The notes: generated from the sequence alone by a model not told the origin. 64,000 nucleotides of DNA from Pyrenula massariospora (GCA_021030905.1 JAGFMI010000006.1:124001-188000), one strand, 5' to 3'. Shown: positions 23,080 through 35,652, counted from the first letter of the stretch. A program made the numbers and translations.

Positions 23080-23648
23080 GCCCGTCCACAACAGCACTAT
23101 ACTGTCTCTACCTCCTTTTCCATTTTTTTTCCCTATTTTTTTTCTTCTCTCTTTCCTCACTGGTATAATTGATATAGTATGTAAACCTTTCCAGTCAACC
23201 ACACATCTTGACCTAGCTGGCTAGCTAGCTGTCTCAGCGCCTCCCCTGCTCTCCTTCCTCCTCTCCCTCCTTCCACCGTCCCCGTCACCAATAGAGCTAT
23301 ACCATCCCCCTCCCTCCCGGTCCCCTTCTCACCCACATCCCCCTTCCCGCTCTCGAATTTCTCCTTCCCATTCATCCCCCCGTCCTTTCCCTTCGTCCCC
23401 TTATAATGTCGACACAATCCGCGCACCCTCCCCAACCAACCATCCACCCATCAGCCCTGCCTCACCCTGACTCGCCTTCCCTTGCCTTCCCTCGCCACGT
23501 CATCTCAGCCCCGCGTCTCTAAGTTACACCACACCACACTATACATCTGTACATACATACACTCTCACCCAGCCCTCCCACCTTCTACTCCCCATCCCCG
23601 ACATGTCACCCTCAAACATTCCGCCCCCGCCTCGAATCTGCCTGCAGT
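23080..23648 (+). other. Long pyrimidine-rich tract followed by a G/T-rich switch
   Basis: For about 550 bases the plus strand is dominated by C and T (for example near 23100-23160 and 23250-23420), including TAGCTGGCTAGCTAGCTG near 23212. From about 23650 to 24060 the same strand turns G/T-rich with GGTGCTGGTGCTGGTGCGGG near 23771. CT tracts mark fungal transcription starts, but the frame that follows (23649-24059) is low-complexity and unconvincing as a gene. Confidence 0.4.
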
Positions 23649-24388
23649 ATGGCGTGCCGTGTTGCACTCTCTAAGGGCTTGGTGGGGAGGTCGTTTCCGT
23701 TTGGCGGGTCGGGACGCGTGCTTGTCTGCCTGCTGCTCTGGGCTCTTTCGCGCTGGGGTGTGTACGGTGATGGTGCTGGTGCTGGTGCGGGTGCGGGTTA
23801 TGTTTGTGCTTTGGAATTAATATTTATGGGGCTTGTGGTGGAGTGGATATGTCTTTTCTTTGATGCGTGTGTAGGGGGTGGTGTGGAGGTTGGTATTGTC
23901 GTTGGTGTTGTTGTTGATTTTGAATTTGATTTCAGAAGGGGTGGGACTAAGATTGGGACTGGGGATGTAGGATACGGATCCAAGTGGCGCGTTGACTATG
24001 GAGGAAGGCTCGGGGCTCTGGTGGGCTTTGTGCCGGGGGAGGGCGGGGGAGGGTTTTGATAGAAAGCTGGTTGTGGAAATGGAAACGGAAACAGGGGATA
24101 TGATGGGGCATGCATGGCGTTCAAGAAGGGGGTTTTTTGGTTTCAATGTAGTCGATATACTTCCCGAAACGTTATTTATTATAAGAGCCATGCTAAAGCC
24201 ATTTACCAAACATTTGTGAGATTGGCCTATTGATCCATCAAAATCCAAGGGGTATCATATCCTGCGCACAGACAAAAGAATTCCCCAATGATTAGTATAT
24301 CGGCCACCTAGTCCATGGAAACTTTGATATTTTACGGATATACGCCAATCAACAAAAGAAAAATCAGTACCAGGACAGGCGATTGTGG

Positions 24389-26748
24389 TCATATTTCTTC
24401 AAGGCTTTCCTGCAAAGCCCCCACATCCAAGCTGACGGGTTTGATATTGATAGGCGCTCGAGCTGGCGCCCTGAAGCCAGGGATGAAGCCCTTCTGGTTG
24501 ATGCCCGGCGCCCTGCCATTGAAAGCGAGACTGAGAGGATTTTCTGGTTCCCGCTCTATCGTGCTGGTGTTGGTCTGCTTGTTTGGCTCTGTGGTGGTCG
24601 TGCTCTGGCTGGACGCAGAACTCGCGCTCCGCCGTGCGGCTGCGCTGCTGTTTGCCGCGGCCCGAGCCCGCAGGTCGGGCGTCGAGGACGTGGGGATGGC
24701 CATCATGTTCGGTCGATTGCGGGTCCACCAGCCGCCGATATTCAGGCCGCTGCTGCGGTAGGGTTTCGGGCCGGTGGATTCTGCGTGCTCTCGGGCGAGA
24801 GACGACAATAACATGTCCCGTGAGGATTTGCTTGGGCGGGCAGTGTCTCCAGAGGATGAAGGGTCCAGGACAAGGGTCGGCACAGCAGCGGTTGCGGAGA
24901 TGGATGAAACGGTGGCTGTCTGCGGAGGGTGGGAGGTGATGAGAGGCGTTGGACCGGGGCGCGGACGGAGGGCACGTGGGGCGGGGGTGTGGATGTCCAT
25001 TCCCGAGATGGAGTGGACGGAGTGGAGGGAGGTAAGGGAGGGGTTGCGGTGAAGTGACGCGAAGTACGTCGCGTTAGAATCTGGAAAGGGCGGCGGAGGA
25101 GAGGGGGAAGGCGTTGGGAGGCTGTCCTCATTGTCCTCGTCGGGTTCTAAGGGTTCGCTCTGGGGAGTAGAGGGGTCGTTCGAAGTGAGTTGGGAGTAGA
25201 TGGTAGTGTTCTCAGGAATTGGCGAGGGGACGACGCCATGTTTGCTCGTCGCGGAGAGCGGATTGTCAAGCATGCTGAAGGAGAAATCTGATTGATCGCG
25301 ACCATGTGGTACCTTCCCAAAGATCGGGGAAGCAAAGCCGTTACTTTCTGGGCTCGTAGGCCGTGAGGAATCGAAGTCTTCTTCGATGCGATCGAAGATT
25401 GACGAGTTTCGACGGAAGGAGCGGGGTGAGCTGGGGAGAGAGGACAAGACTGTCGAATGACCTGTGGCGGAGGACTGGAGGGACCAGCGGTTTGAGTGTG
25501 GGATCGGGACGGAGCTCAGCGGAGAAGATATGTCAAAAGACGGGTCCGCGGAGGGAGTCGAGGATATTGAGAGATGGGATAAGGGTGTTCTCGCCGGCTT
25601 TGGTCTGGAGGTAGGTGTAAGCAACGCAGCAGTGTTGCGTCGCTTGCTGCGGCGTGGTAGCACAATACGCTCTTTTCGCGCATGCGGAGTGTGATAGTGG
25701 TGGTGAACATGAAGCTGCTGAGAGATAGATTCAGGGTTACTGCGATCAAGCTCCTCGCTCAGAACGGATTTCGGATCGTAGTCACTGGCCGCCAGCGGCT
25801 GGTGAAGAATGATCCGATCGCGCAGGTTCTGGACTTCTTCGTTGGACGAGTAGAGCATCTCGCGGAGCTCGTTGATCCCAGCTTGGAGGTTGCTGTTGTC
25901 AAGGAGAATGTCCCGGACGAAATGAGAGACGACATTGGTACCGCCATGGCTCTGGGAAAGAGATCTTGCCGCTGCTGCACCTTTCAGCCTTCCAGCAGCC
26001 GTTTCCAATTCCTTCTCAACGGCACGCCGCCTCTCCATCCGGCCCATCAGTTCAACATGTCTTTGCCGTTCCTCGCTTGCCTCCTTTTCCATCCGCTCCA
26101 TTTGCTCGTAAAGATCGCGTAATTTGCATTCAGCCTGACGCCAACGAGATAGGGCTGAACGCCCATCGTCTTGAGAGGTCTCGAGGTCTTCGCGTAATTT
26201 GGCTTGGTCTCCTTCGACCTTGAGAAGCTCGTCTTCAAGTTGGGTAGCCCGTAGGGCTAGTGCGGTTAATCGTCGGATCTCCAGCTGAGCGGAAGCGAGT
26301 GTCGCATTCAAGGATTTGATGTGTGCATCAGATTCCGAGATTGATTCGTTGAGGCCCTCCAGCTGGTCCAGCAGCTCTCGATTTTCGGCTATGATCTTCT
26401 GGTTCTCATGTTCCAAATTTCGCTTTTCGCCTTCCAGCTTCTCAATGTCTGTGGTCATACGCTCCCTCTCCTTCTCCGCCTCGGCCATGTAGGATTCATG
26501 TCGGGTGAGAAGTGCCTGCAAAGTAAGGTTAGCAACGTCCAAAGTGTGGTATAAACTTATAGAACGAACTCGAAAGCACAGCGGAACAATGTAAGGCATT
26601 TTGGCAATGGTTGCGACGTGATGGGTATACTGACCGCACCAAGAGATGCCGCAGTCTCAACATCCCTTTCAACGCCCGAGAGCGCTTGCTGATTCTGTTG
26701 TAAGAGAGCGCAGGATGGGTTCCCACAGCAACAGGCGAGAGAAGGCAT
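24389..26748 (-). CDS. Fungal coiled-coil protein with N-terminal CCCGNPSC motif
   Basis: Exons 26748-26635 and 26515-24389 join to 2241 nt (746 residues). The 119 nt intron is in phase 0 (GTCAGT..TTTGCAG), with GCTAAC before its end. Exon 1 opens with MPSLACCCGNPSCALLQ, a cysteine cluster that could be a lipidation or metal-binding site. Residues about 38-320 are coiled coil (LTRHESYMAEAEKERERM and on), with a conserved-looking block DNSNLQAGINELREMLYSSN. A long Ser/Pro-rich disordered region follows, then a short conserved tail containing SSGLNIGGWW and NQKGFIPGF. I recall proteins of this layout across Pezizomycotina without a known function. A structural role at the cytoskeleton or spindle pole is possible but not shown. 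Confidence 0.87.
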
Positions 26749-28238
26749 GATAAGGGTGGAATGTCGCGTTAGGCATGTCGTGGTAATCAACGAGTGAGAG
26801 GAGATCGGTGGGAGAAGATTGGCAGGGATAGTGTCATGTCGGATGGGTCAAAGAGTGACAGAAGAGGAGATGGGAAGAGTTTCTATGCCTCTGGGTGAAC
26901 AGGTAGTCATCTGAGAGTGCAGGGCATCGTTCTGCACAACCAAGAATGGACGCCTCGCGCGCGGTGTCTGATTGGTGCGACGCTCGGGCCACTCGCCATC
27001 CCAGCCACCGGGATCGACTCGTCCTGCTTCCAACGCATGCTTCTGCCTATCATAGACAAAACCACCGCCGTCTGCACCGTGACCATGGAACCAACCTCTT
27101 TTCCCACACCACCGAACATCCTACCATGACATCGGTGCTTTCCTTTTTGTTGGTTTAGGACCGCCCATCTGCAAGCCAGCCTGCTCAACGCCCTATTGGG
27201 AACTTCTTGGCCACGTCCGACGCGCTACAGAGCCTACGCACTGCCTATCAAGCCTCTTTGATTACAAAAGCACCGAACATTGATATTCCCCTAGCTCCAT
27301 CCTCTCGGGAGGCTCCCGGACACTTGAATAGCGTTGTGACCTTCTTCGAGACGACGAGCAAGTTTTCAAACTCAGCCGGAGGATATCGGTCGAGTCTCAA
27401 GTGGGCTAGTGCTATTTGCTTTAGCAGTGGGCACTTGCTGAAAAGCAGCAAATCCGACATCGCTCTGAACGTTGAGCTCCGATCGAGCATGTCCGTGTGA
27501 AGCGTGCATCGATGGTGTACGGATCGTTCCGAATGTCCCAAACGCCCCATCAGTGGGTTGCGAACGACCCAATGTTTGCCTTGCTTGTCTGTCCTCCGTT
27601 TCCCCAAATGTGATAACGTAGGTATATACGCCGTGCTTGAAACTCGGTGTAGGGTTTTCCCATTTCTCCACTCAGTTCAACGTTCCTGATGCTCTCAACA
27701 CTCCAAGCGTTGAGTTCCACAACTTATGTAACATTGTTCCTTTCGAATGTCATACCTATGTATATCCTCAACCGTCACACGTGGGCGACAAAGCACAAAA
27801 GCAAGGAGATGAAGCTCGGGTAGATAGCCCTTGAATAGCACTCCATTCATCCCGTTTCTTTCCGCTTGCTTCGATGAAACGTGCTACCATGATATCAAAC
27901 ATGGCACACCCCGGTAAGAACGGCTTTTATTCCCGACGAGCACTGTGTATCGCATAGCTTTGTCCTCGATTGCCCCTTCGATCACTCTGCAGAAGACTTT
28001 GTTTGACTCTTGCGGTGAAGAAAAAGATCATGGTGCGTTGTCTTAAGGTCGTTCGATCATGCCTCTGGTTCTCTGTGGTGGGAATCAACATCACTTGTAC
28101 CCAAAATCTCAGAGCAGCAGTGTCCGAAAGAAACATTCCAACACAATTTCCTGCCTCCCAGAGCAATCCACGAGTTTTTTTCCAGCTACCTCCAGCCACA
28201 AAAATCACTTTCCGATCTCACCAACACGAAAGTTCTCG
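26749..28238. other. Intergenic, no gene seen
   Basis: Left end is the promoter of the CCCGNPSC coiled-coil gene. The several frames of 60-120 codons have no domain or splice support. Confidence 0.5.
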
Positions 28239-28538
28239 ATGTCTCAAACCAACTATCAAAAAGCCAAGACTCTGTTCGATGCTCTCGAAGGCGCAGCCAG
28301 AACACTTCCCTGGCCTAGCCCCAACCAAGCAAATGTCGAGATCAGCAAATGCCGGGCGCAGATGGAATTGGCCGCTAGGGAGCTTGGAGTCACTGGCTTT
28401 CAACATTGGTTCAACAAGAACCGTTATGCACTCACCACCAGCCGACATGTGTTTATGCAAGCTTTGAAGAACGAGTTGCAGAAAATGTGGGCTTGGACTG
28501 AGGGAGGAAAGAAACCGTACGCCTATCCGCAAGGCTAG
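28239..28538 (+). CDS. Hypothetical small protein, 99 residues
   Basis: A frame starting at the ATG at 28239 encodes a compact, charged, low-cysteine protein with helical character (SQTNYQKAKTLFDALEGAA; ISKCRAQMELAARELGV) and an aromatic-rich end (KMWAWTEGGKKPYAYPQG). An in-frame Met at 28059 exists, but its 60-residue leader looks like untranslated sequence. No signal peptide, domain or intron is visible. Amino-acid composition looks protein-like, which is the only support. Confidence 0.45.
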   Translation: MSQTNYQKAKTLFDALEGAARTLPWPSPNQANVEISKCRAQMELAARELGVTGFQHWFNKNRYALTTSRHVFMQALKNELQKMWAWTEGGKKPYAYPQG

Positions 28539-29168
28539 CTTTCAAGTTTGATAGCCAGTAAGTCAAGGAATGCTTCGTATGATGGTCGCGTTCTCGCTGA
28601 CAATGAACAGGTATGTCGACTGCGCATTCGGGACGAGGTGGCGACGATTCCAGGAATTGAAGAAGAGAGAACGCCGTTTCATTAGTCAATTAGGTGGTCA
28701 ATTAGGCGCTGGCGATCTCGTTCATAGACTTATTAGACGGGCTTTGGTTCTAAGAAATCTTTGCGAGTATCAGTCTCGCGAGTGTGGAGCAGTTCTGGGA
28801 TTTTGTTGAAGTCCTGGCTTCATTGGGAGTTTGCTTTGCCATTTTTATCAGATGCGTATCAACCTTTAACTTCCCTGAGTCGAATTTGTTCGTCATTCAT
28901 CCTGCAGCCACTCAAAGTTCCTCGGTATCAAGGCAGTTGTTGCGTAAAGTTTTATCTGGAATGCGTTAGCTGAAACAGCGCATGGTCTCGACGAAGCTAA
29001 AGTTCTCACAGAATACATAATCGGTAGCGGCTCTAAAGACCACTTTCTAGCCGATGTTTACCAATGGCGGGCTCGACCAGTGATCCATTCTAATCATCGA
29101 TGAAGAAACCTGCGGTAGCAGGGTTGAAAACCCGATCTTGACCGTCGCGCTCACAGAATCTTTCATCC
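28539..29168. other. Intergenic
   Basis: No gene seen; right end is the 3' flank of mdm12. Confidence 0.55.
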
Positions 29169-30431
29169 TTATATCAAGAATGTCCAAAAGCTGGGCCACA
29201 CGAATTCCTCTTCAAAAATTCTCCTTACCTGCTCTAGCACGAACCTCTCCACCTTTCCTACGTTTTTTAGTACCTGCCTCCCTTCCCCTCTCCTCCCAAT
29301 CTCACTTTCTACCCGTAGTTCTCTTAACAGGCCATCTCCATCACCTCGAATATTTCTGCTACTATCCTCATCTTGATTACCGTGAGAAGCACCGCCGACG
29401 AGCGCCTCACCATCTTCGGGCGACAGAAAGCAGAAATGACATCTTTTCCTAATCTGGGCGAGGATAGCCACACCATCGAAGCTTAGACCTGTGATGGATA
29501 GCTGGAGCGGGATGCTCATAAAGCTCGTCATTGGGTAGTCAAGCAATAGTTCTGCGGTGAGAGAAAGGCGCACATCTCCCGCGTACTTCACTTTAAAGAC
29601 GATCTGCAGATCTGAAGGATGTGGAGTCCGGAAACGCTTTGCGGATTGAGGCTCTTCAGCCTGCTCTGGAGTGGACGAGCCGTCTAGGAAGTCGGATTTG
29701 CTAGGACGTTCACGTAATGGTGTCTGAGAATCGGAGATCGGGGAGACGGCTGTGAGTATGGAGTCCGAGGTCGAAGGGCGGGGAGGAGACTGGGAATGGG
29801 ATTCGATAGAGGCATCAGTGTCTCGCCTGTGACTTAGCTGTGGGAAAGGGAACCCTGTTTGGCAGCTATTAGGAAATTGCGTGCCACCTGCAACAGCGGC
29901 AAGCGGGGTTTGGCTTCCTGATAAACCTCCAAGAGGCAGGTGGAAATAGTTGAGATGGGATGGGAGGCCAGGGGTGCCACTACGAGGATGAAAAGGACTG
30001 TTAAGCTGGTCGAGAGGGGAGCGCAGGGATGGCAATCGCGTTTCAATCTGAGGTGGAAGTCTGGAAGGTTTTCTGGGCGATCTGTCAGTAGTAGACTGAG
30101 TGGTATGTCCTGGGAGAAGCTGGTCTTCTATCGACGGAGTTTCAGAATCTTTAGATCCTGGGCCACCATTATGAGCCTCTGCCGCGTCATCTTCGTCGTC
30201 TACTTCATCGTCATCCTGTTCATAAAAGTCTGCCAGAGGGTCACATATGTCTTTAATCTCGAGCTCTGGGCAGACCTTGCCGAAGTCAAAAGAATGTACC
30301 TTTACCGAGCGAATGAAACGCGGTAGAGCTACTTGCTGAAATTTGTCGTCGATGAATGATCGGATCGACTCGGCTAGAAATTGGCCGTCAGGGCCAGAAG
30401 ATATTGTATCCCATCTGATGTCTACCGACAT
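29169..30431 (-). CDS. mdm12: Mdm12, ERMES complex subunit
   Basis: Single exon of 420 codons. It begins MSVDIRWDTISSGPDGQ and continues with FIDDKFQQVALPRFIRSVKV and HSFDFGKVCPELEIKDICDP, the signature N-terminal SMP-domain opening of Mdm12. The acidic run DDDEVDDEDDAAE and a long Ser/Pro-rich insert follow, as in other filamentous fungi. The second half of the SMP domain resumes at SDLQIVFKVKYAGDVRLSL, and the protein ends EEEFVWPSFWTFLI. Mdm12 bridges Mmm1 (ER) and Mdm10/Mdm34 (mitochondrial outer membrane) and carries phospholipids between the two membranes. No truncation or missing segment is apparent. Confidence 0.97.
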   Translation of the reverse strand: MSVDIRWDTISSGPDGQFLAESIRSFIDDKFQQVALPRFIRSVKVHSFDFGKVCPELEIKDICDPLADFYEQDDDEVDDEDDAAEAHNGGPGSKDSETPSIEDQLLPGHTTQSTTDRSPRKPSRLPPQIETRLPSLRSPLDQLNSPFHPRSGTPGLPSHLNYFHLPLGGLSGSQTPLAAVAGGTQFPNSCQTGFPFPQLSHRRDTDASIESHSQSPPRPSTSDSILTAVSPISDSQTPLRERPSKSDFLDGSSTPEQAEEPQSAKRFRTPHPSDLQIVFKVKYAGDVRLSLTAELLLDYPMTSFMSIPLQLSITGLSFDGVAILAQIRKRCHFCFLSPEDGEALVGGASHGNQDEDSSRNIRGDGDGLLRELRVESEIGRRGEGRQVLKNVGKVERFVLEQVRRIFEEEFVWPSFWTFLI

Positions 30432-33400
30432 TTCTTTGGAGTCTAGAGTATGTTTGCCACAGGCCTACCCAGGTCGCTTTTGCAGGAGCTCGATTTGGGA
30501 AGCAATCTTTAATGGACCCGCCACCAAAAACGGCATGCAAGAAGGGTGAGTATGGTGGTTGAGTGCTTTGGTCATTGCAGAAGTGCTTGGTAAGCCCAGA
30601 AGTGAAGGTTCTTCTCAACGGTCCTCATTATGATAGGGTGGTCTGCTATTAGCGGAGACTGCAGCGGGCCGGGTCGGGTCCCCGCGCGGGCAGGATGGTG
30701 GGAATGGGATTGTTGAGGCTGTCGATGCGGTTTCAGTTGTATAAAAGGGGGCTGTACTGTCTGAGCCGAGACGTTTCGTCTTGAAGCTTGGCAGGTTGAC
30801 CAATTGTAAACTTAGCCCCTCTTCGCTTCTGATGGATCGGCACCCTTCCTAGCACTACAAAACCTACCAACATCACTGTCGTACAAAGTTTGGATTCTGT
30901 GCTCCCAAAATCAGTGCCGTTGAGAAAAAAGACAGGGATGAACCATGGCGTGATATCATCAAGGATCAAGGCCACCTGATCTCGGCATATCCTAGTCTAT
31001 CGGTGGTTTGTTTGAGGCGACTTGAGGAATGTTTTCTGGTAGCCAACTGTATATTTCTCATGTCGCGGTGACTGCTTAGAGAAATTTTGATTTTAGTAGC
31101 TGGGCAAGAAATGTAAGATGACCATGATACATACCACTGAACTGGCATTATCTTGTGGTGCTTCTATGTTTCGACCAAGAATCTTGGCCCAGAGTGAGAT
31201 GCCATTCTCACACAAAGGCGATCTCATCGGCCGTGCGGAAAGAAGGCGAGGTTGAAGCTATAAACTATATCGCTTCGGGACCGATAGGATCGAGGATACT
31301 CGTCCCGGGACTTATCCGTACTCTCCCGATTCATCTCACCAAGATCCCAAGTCTACCCGCAAAATGACTTATGTACCATTTTATTTTAGCTTTACGAACG
31401 ACAGCGTCAGATGCCAAAGCATTGGCACTCTGCAGTGCAAGGTGGTCATGTATGAAGGTTTAGGTATCTGATTGCGAATGCAAGGGGGGTCAGCGGCATG
31501 TCAAGCTGCATGTACATATTGACAGGTCAGCTATCCCCACAGTGTCTGTGTGAGTGAGTGGGGTAAGGGACTAAGAACATTAGAGGTGATGTTGAAGCCG
31601 AATTGGTGTTTGGATACATAACCAAATAGAGAACTTCGTCGATGATGTGTCAAAATTTCCTCCCCAATTAGCAACTAATCCCATGCGTAGCCAATCCCGG
31701 AACCCTACCGAAGCTCGTCATGGACAAGATCAACGGAACCAAACAAGATTGGCGCCGGGTACACGTCCGTCGATCGAATTCAATGCCGCTCAAGCTTTCA
31801 CGGAAATTCCTTCATTATCTTGCCATTACACAATGGTTTTCTGTCCTTTGCCTTTCCTGTAGTCTTCCCGCGCTCATGCTGGTCCTGGGTATCAATGATC
31901 ATCCTGTCTTGTTGCCAAGCTTGGTCTAGCGAAATAGGGAACCGCCAAGGATAAATGCGAGAGAAGTAAATGATGCTCGAAAGTAACCGTGATGTCGTTC
32001 ATTAGGAATGCAAAGGTCTGTCTTCCAAGTAAAGGTACAACGTCAGAACCTTAGAGGTGAGTGAAACGGCTGCTTCATTATTAACAGTCAACGGAAGACA
32101 TTGAAGATATCGTTACTCACTCAATTGTCATCCCCGCGTACAGTCCTCACATGGCGTGTCTGCGTTTCTCTTCTCTTCGCCAGCGGGCCTAGGACACCCA
32201 TTCGGAGTGTGGGCTAGCCTGCATTTGACAAAACAGGTAATGACATGGCCGCAAGAATGGCTCCAGTGGAACCAGGTGCACATTGTAGTGAAGAGGCTTT
32301 TGTCAAGTGGTGATATAGTTCAGTAGAGTCGACTTGCTTGACCTGGGTAAGGCAGCCCTTAAAGCGAGGCCAGGATGGTGAGAGAATTCCAGGAAAATTG
32401 GGGACAGGCCCCGAGGCCGGCTCATCTTATACAGAGGAATTTCCAGATCCCTCGGGACGGTCTATTTGGGACAAACGACGATACTTTCTTCTCCGTTACA
32501 CAAACGTGTTTACGCAGTGGAGGTGCGGCAGCAACAGGCAATAACCTCGCGATTTCCTGCAGAAGGGACTCGGAGAAAAGAGCTGGGAAGGAAGGGTACC
32601 GCCTATCCTTGTTCAAGCAGACAAGTAATGCAAAGGCGCAATGTGCGTGTACTCGATAGAGCGAAACCCCCTATTTGGCCGGAGCTGGAAAACGGCGTCA
32701 CGGCAAACATAAGGCCCTGCGGGTCAGCGTGTCCTTCACACGCTTATTTGATTTACGCAGGGAGTGGCCCGGGGGTCCGCATATCTAACAACGGCTTCTG
32801 TGCGACATTGAGCGCGGGCCTTGTCCGTCGAGGTTTATTGACTTCAAAGACACCTTCGTCTGAAACTGGTGAGCAATGTGTTCGCGGGTAAAACGAAAGG
32901 GGAGTGTCAGGTATGTGCGGGGTATCAACAAATGCTTGCCAAACGGTCAAAAAGAGTTGCGACGGGCAGATGAAGACAGATTGCAGCTCGCTGCAACTAC
33001 TGCAACTGCATCATTGGCGAGGCAAGCGATAGGCTTTGGATCTGCGCCTTGAAGCTGGGCATTCAGCCCTACCAGAAAGTTAGGACCGGCACGGCAGCCT
33101 CAGAGTTTCGTTGGCGCTTCTCCATTTAGATTGGCCTCCATCACATCTCAATGACACGGGAGCTTAATATTTCCGGTCATCTTGTCCTCGACGACAAATG
33201 TTACATTGCCCGAGCAGAACCCAAACAAGCGGCCTTGCTGTGCAACGTGGACCGCGTTTCTGCGCTTCGACAGAAGACGTCGGCGCCTCACGCTCAAAGC
33301 CTACGGGTGTCGGCGAACGCTGGCTCCCAACATCGCTGACCCTGGCTAGAGAGTCCTGTTGATGGGAGGGAGAGCTCATCCACAAGGTCATTCGTCTGCG

Positions 33401-35294
33401 AATGTATGGCAGCTGCTAGTCACGGAAACGAGGAGTTAGAGTCGCTGAATCCTTTGGAAGATTCAATGATCCTTAACGCGTGGAGCTGACACTTCGTATT
33501 GACAAATGCATCGGAGATGCTGGCAAATGATCGGGCTGCTACTTGTAGAAGTTGGCAGGGACTTGTAAAGCGTCCCCAAGAACTCTGTTTACTTGCCTTG
33601 TACATTACCATCAAACTGACAATTTTATTGAAGTTAATCGTGAGAAAATTTCTCCGGTGGTACTGCGACAACGGCAACTAAGCCGCTGGTGTCAGATGCG
33701 CTGCACGGGAGGCCGAAGCGGGCTCGGTGGAATCCAGAAGTACCGTGGGGACGCTCCGTCAGAGTAGTCCTTTTGCGTGGGATATTCCATGTCGCACATG
33801 AAACCAAGACGGCATAGCTGCCATCACTACCTGGAATGAGATAAGCTTTGAAGCTAGTTGGTGTAATGAAATTGTTCCTCATGATAGAAAAGACAGCGCT
33901 GAAAAAAAAGTTAACAGGGGTGAAAATTTTGGGGTAGCACAAGACTCCGCGTGGCAGTTGTTAGACAGAGCCAAAGTTTGGACGAGACTGGACGTCTGCA
34001 ACTACCCGCCGACGGGAGGCTCGGCTAGTCGAAAGTGACTGTTGACCTTTTTGTGAAAAGGTTGAAGAGCAGATATCCGCTCTATCGAGTTCTTCGTGCC
34101 TTCTGAGAACGTGGGGTGTGACAGCTGCTGAAAACCCTCACGGCCCAGAGATAGCCACATCAGGCAAGTTGGCGCAGGCAGCTGAAGAGCGATAAGGGAT
34201 GGAGGGTCAAAGGCGAAAGGCTAGGTAGGAAGGCCGGCCGGTAGGTACAGGTAGGTAAGGTACTTGAATGGGACGGTTGGCAGATGGGCCGGCCGGCAAA
34301 AGACATGCATACTTTAGCAGCTGACAGCTGTGCATGTTGACTGTGCAGATCAAGGATAATACGGCTGCCTGGCATGTCAGTTGAGACGGGGGGAGGGGTG
34401 CAGATCAGCGAGACATATCGAGGAAGCCGATCAGAAACATTCAATCCTTGGGGGACACGATTGATGCTGTTCCAACACCTCCCTGGAGGGCTAAGGTGCT
34501 AGTAGGTAGTCAAAGATGCTGAGAGCGCAATTAATTGTGATTAGTTTGTGCTATTATTTGTCCGGCCAATGCGGGCCGAGGCACGTTACGCGGTCACGCG
34601 TATGCACTAGACCCGAAGTGGCAATGACACGCCAAGGCTTCGGTTTGCTACGGAGGGTAAGAACGATGTGGCTCGCTGGACCCTCAAGTGCCCCTCAACT
34701 CCCTCCTCTGTCAAGATCGTGATCGTGAATGCTCGACTCCTCCATGAACAACGCTTAGATACCGCTATCGCCCGTAGCCTTGCTTAAGCCCTCCAATGAC
34801 ACAAGCATCGCAAATGCTTCCATCTCGCGGCCTTTGTGTACCAACACGTTACCACAGTCGTGGACTGTCACAGACGCCATGAGATCGTCTCACCTCGCCG
34901 CTGAGTCCTAGGTCCGAGGCATCACGGTGTCCTCTGAACACTTTGCCATGGACCCGAAAAGGTATTTGTTGCTCTCTACGGTCTCGCTTACGCGTCTACA
35001 GTTGCTCAATGCGTTCCTATCTTGTGTGTCGCCATCGTGCTTACCAACTATCTTTGCCTCTCCTCCCTGTGATCGCATGCGAACTCCGGGGTTCCGCGCA
35101 CCTCAATTGATCCTACCTCACGTCATACCACATCCATTGCCGTTTGGAATCACATCTCTGACAATCCTAAAATTATCCGTCAATGCCATGGCTCGGATTC
35201 TACGGCGTTAATCTGCCCAGGTCTCTTTGATAAACCCTGACATCGCCTAGAAGGCCAAGGACGTCAGCCTCGGTGGCGTCTTTTTCCGCCTTCT
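30432..35294. other. Gene-poor stretch of about 4.9 kb
   Basis: No frame here exceeds about 140 codons and none has a recognisable domain, signal peptide or intron. The mdm12 promoter lies at its left end. Around 34200-34300 there are GGTAGGTA runs and two copies of the palindrome GGCCGGCC (34232 and 34287). No transposon ends or tRNA were found. Confidence 0.45.
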
Positions 35295-35301
35295 TATAAA
35301 T
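35295..35301 (+). promoter_or_regulatory. TATA box of small gene at 35443
   Basis: TATAAAT sits 148 bp before the ATG at 35443, a normal distance in filamentous fungi. Confidence 0.4.
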
Positions 35302-35442
35302 TGAAGTTCAATAACTTTGTGAAAAGATATAGCACACACGTTCTCGCTTCCTTTGCAACCTGACATCTTTACTAGATCAACGGACATCAGAACAATTCCG
35401 ATACCAAGTCGACCGTTGAGAAAACCAAAGCAAACATCAAAA

Positions 35443-35652
35443 ATGCCTGCTACAGTACAATCGCCCACATTTCTCGTCCTCGTTCCCACTCAACATCAAC
35501 ACCCTGTTCTCGGCAACACCCCCCAACCCCCCGTTATTGAAGATGCGCCGTTGCACGAGACCCAAGCTCCAGCCAAAGCACACGGCTCAGAATCAAGCGC
35601 AGTTGCCCCACAGTTCGAACCGAAGAGCGGCTTCCTCAAGCTTGGCAACTAA
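35443..35652 (+). CDS. Hypothetical small protein, 69 residues
   Basis: The ATG at 35443 has a good context (ATCAAAAATGCC) and follows a CT/CA-rich leader and TATA box. The product is Pro/Gln/Ala-rich and disordered (LVPTQHQHPVLGNTPQPPV) and ends KSGFLKLGN. No domain or signal peptide is seen. The promoter layout is what makes it likelier than chance. Confidence 0.45.
   Translation: MPATVQSPTFLVLVPTQHQHPVLGNTPQPPVIEDAPLHETQAPAKAHGSESSAVAPQFEPKSGFLKLGN

Noticed and set aside
23649-24059. Plus-strand frame of 136 codons after the pyrimidine tract
   Set aside because: Low-complexity Gly/Val/Ala product from a G/T-rich stretch, no domain; composition explains the open frame.
34232-34294. Two GGCCGGCC palindromes 55 bp apart with GGTAGGTA runs
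   Set aside because: No target-site duplication, terminal repeat or coding content around them; simple-sequence coincidence is enough.
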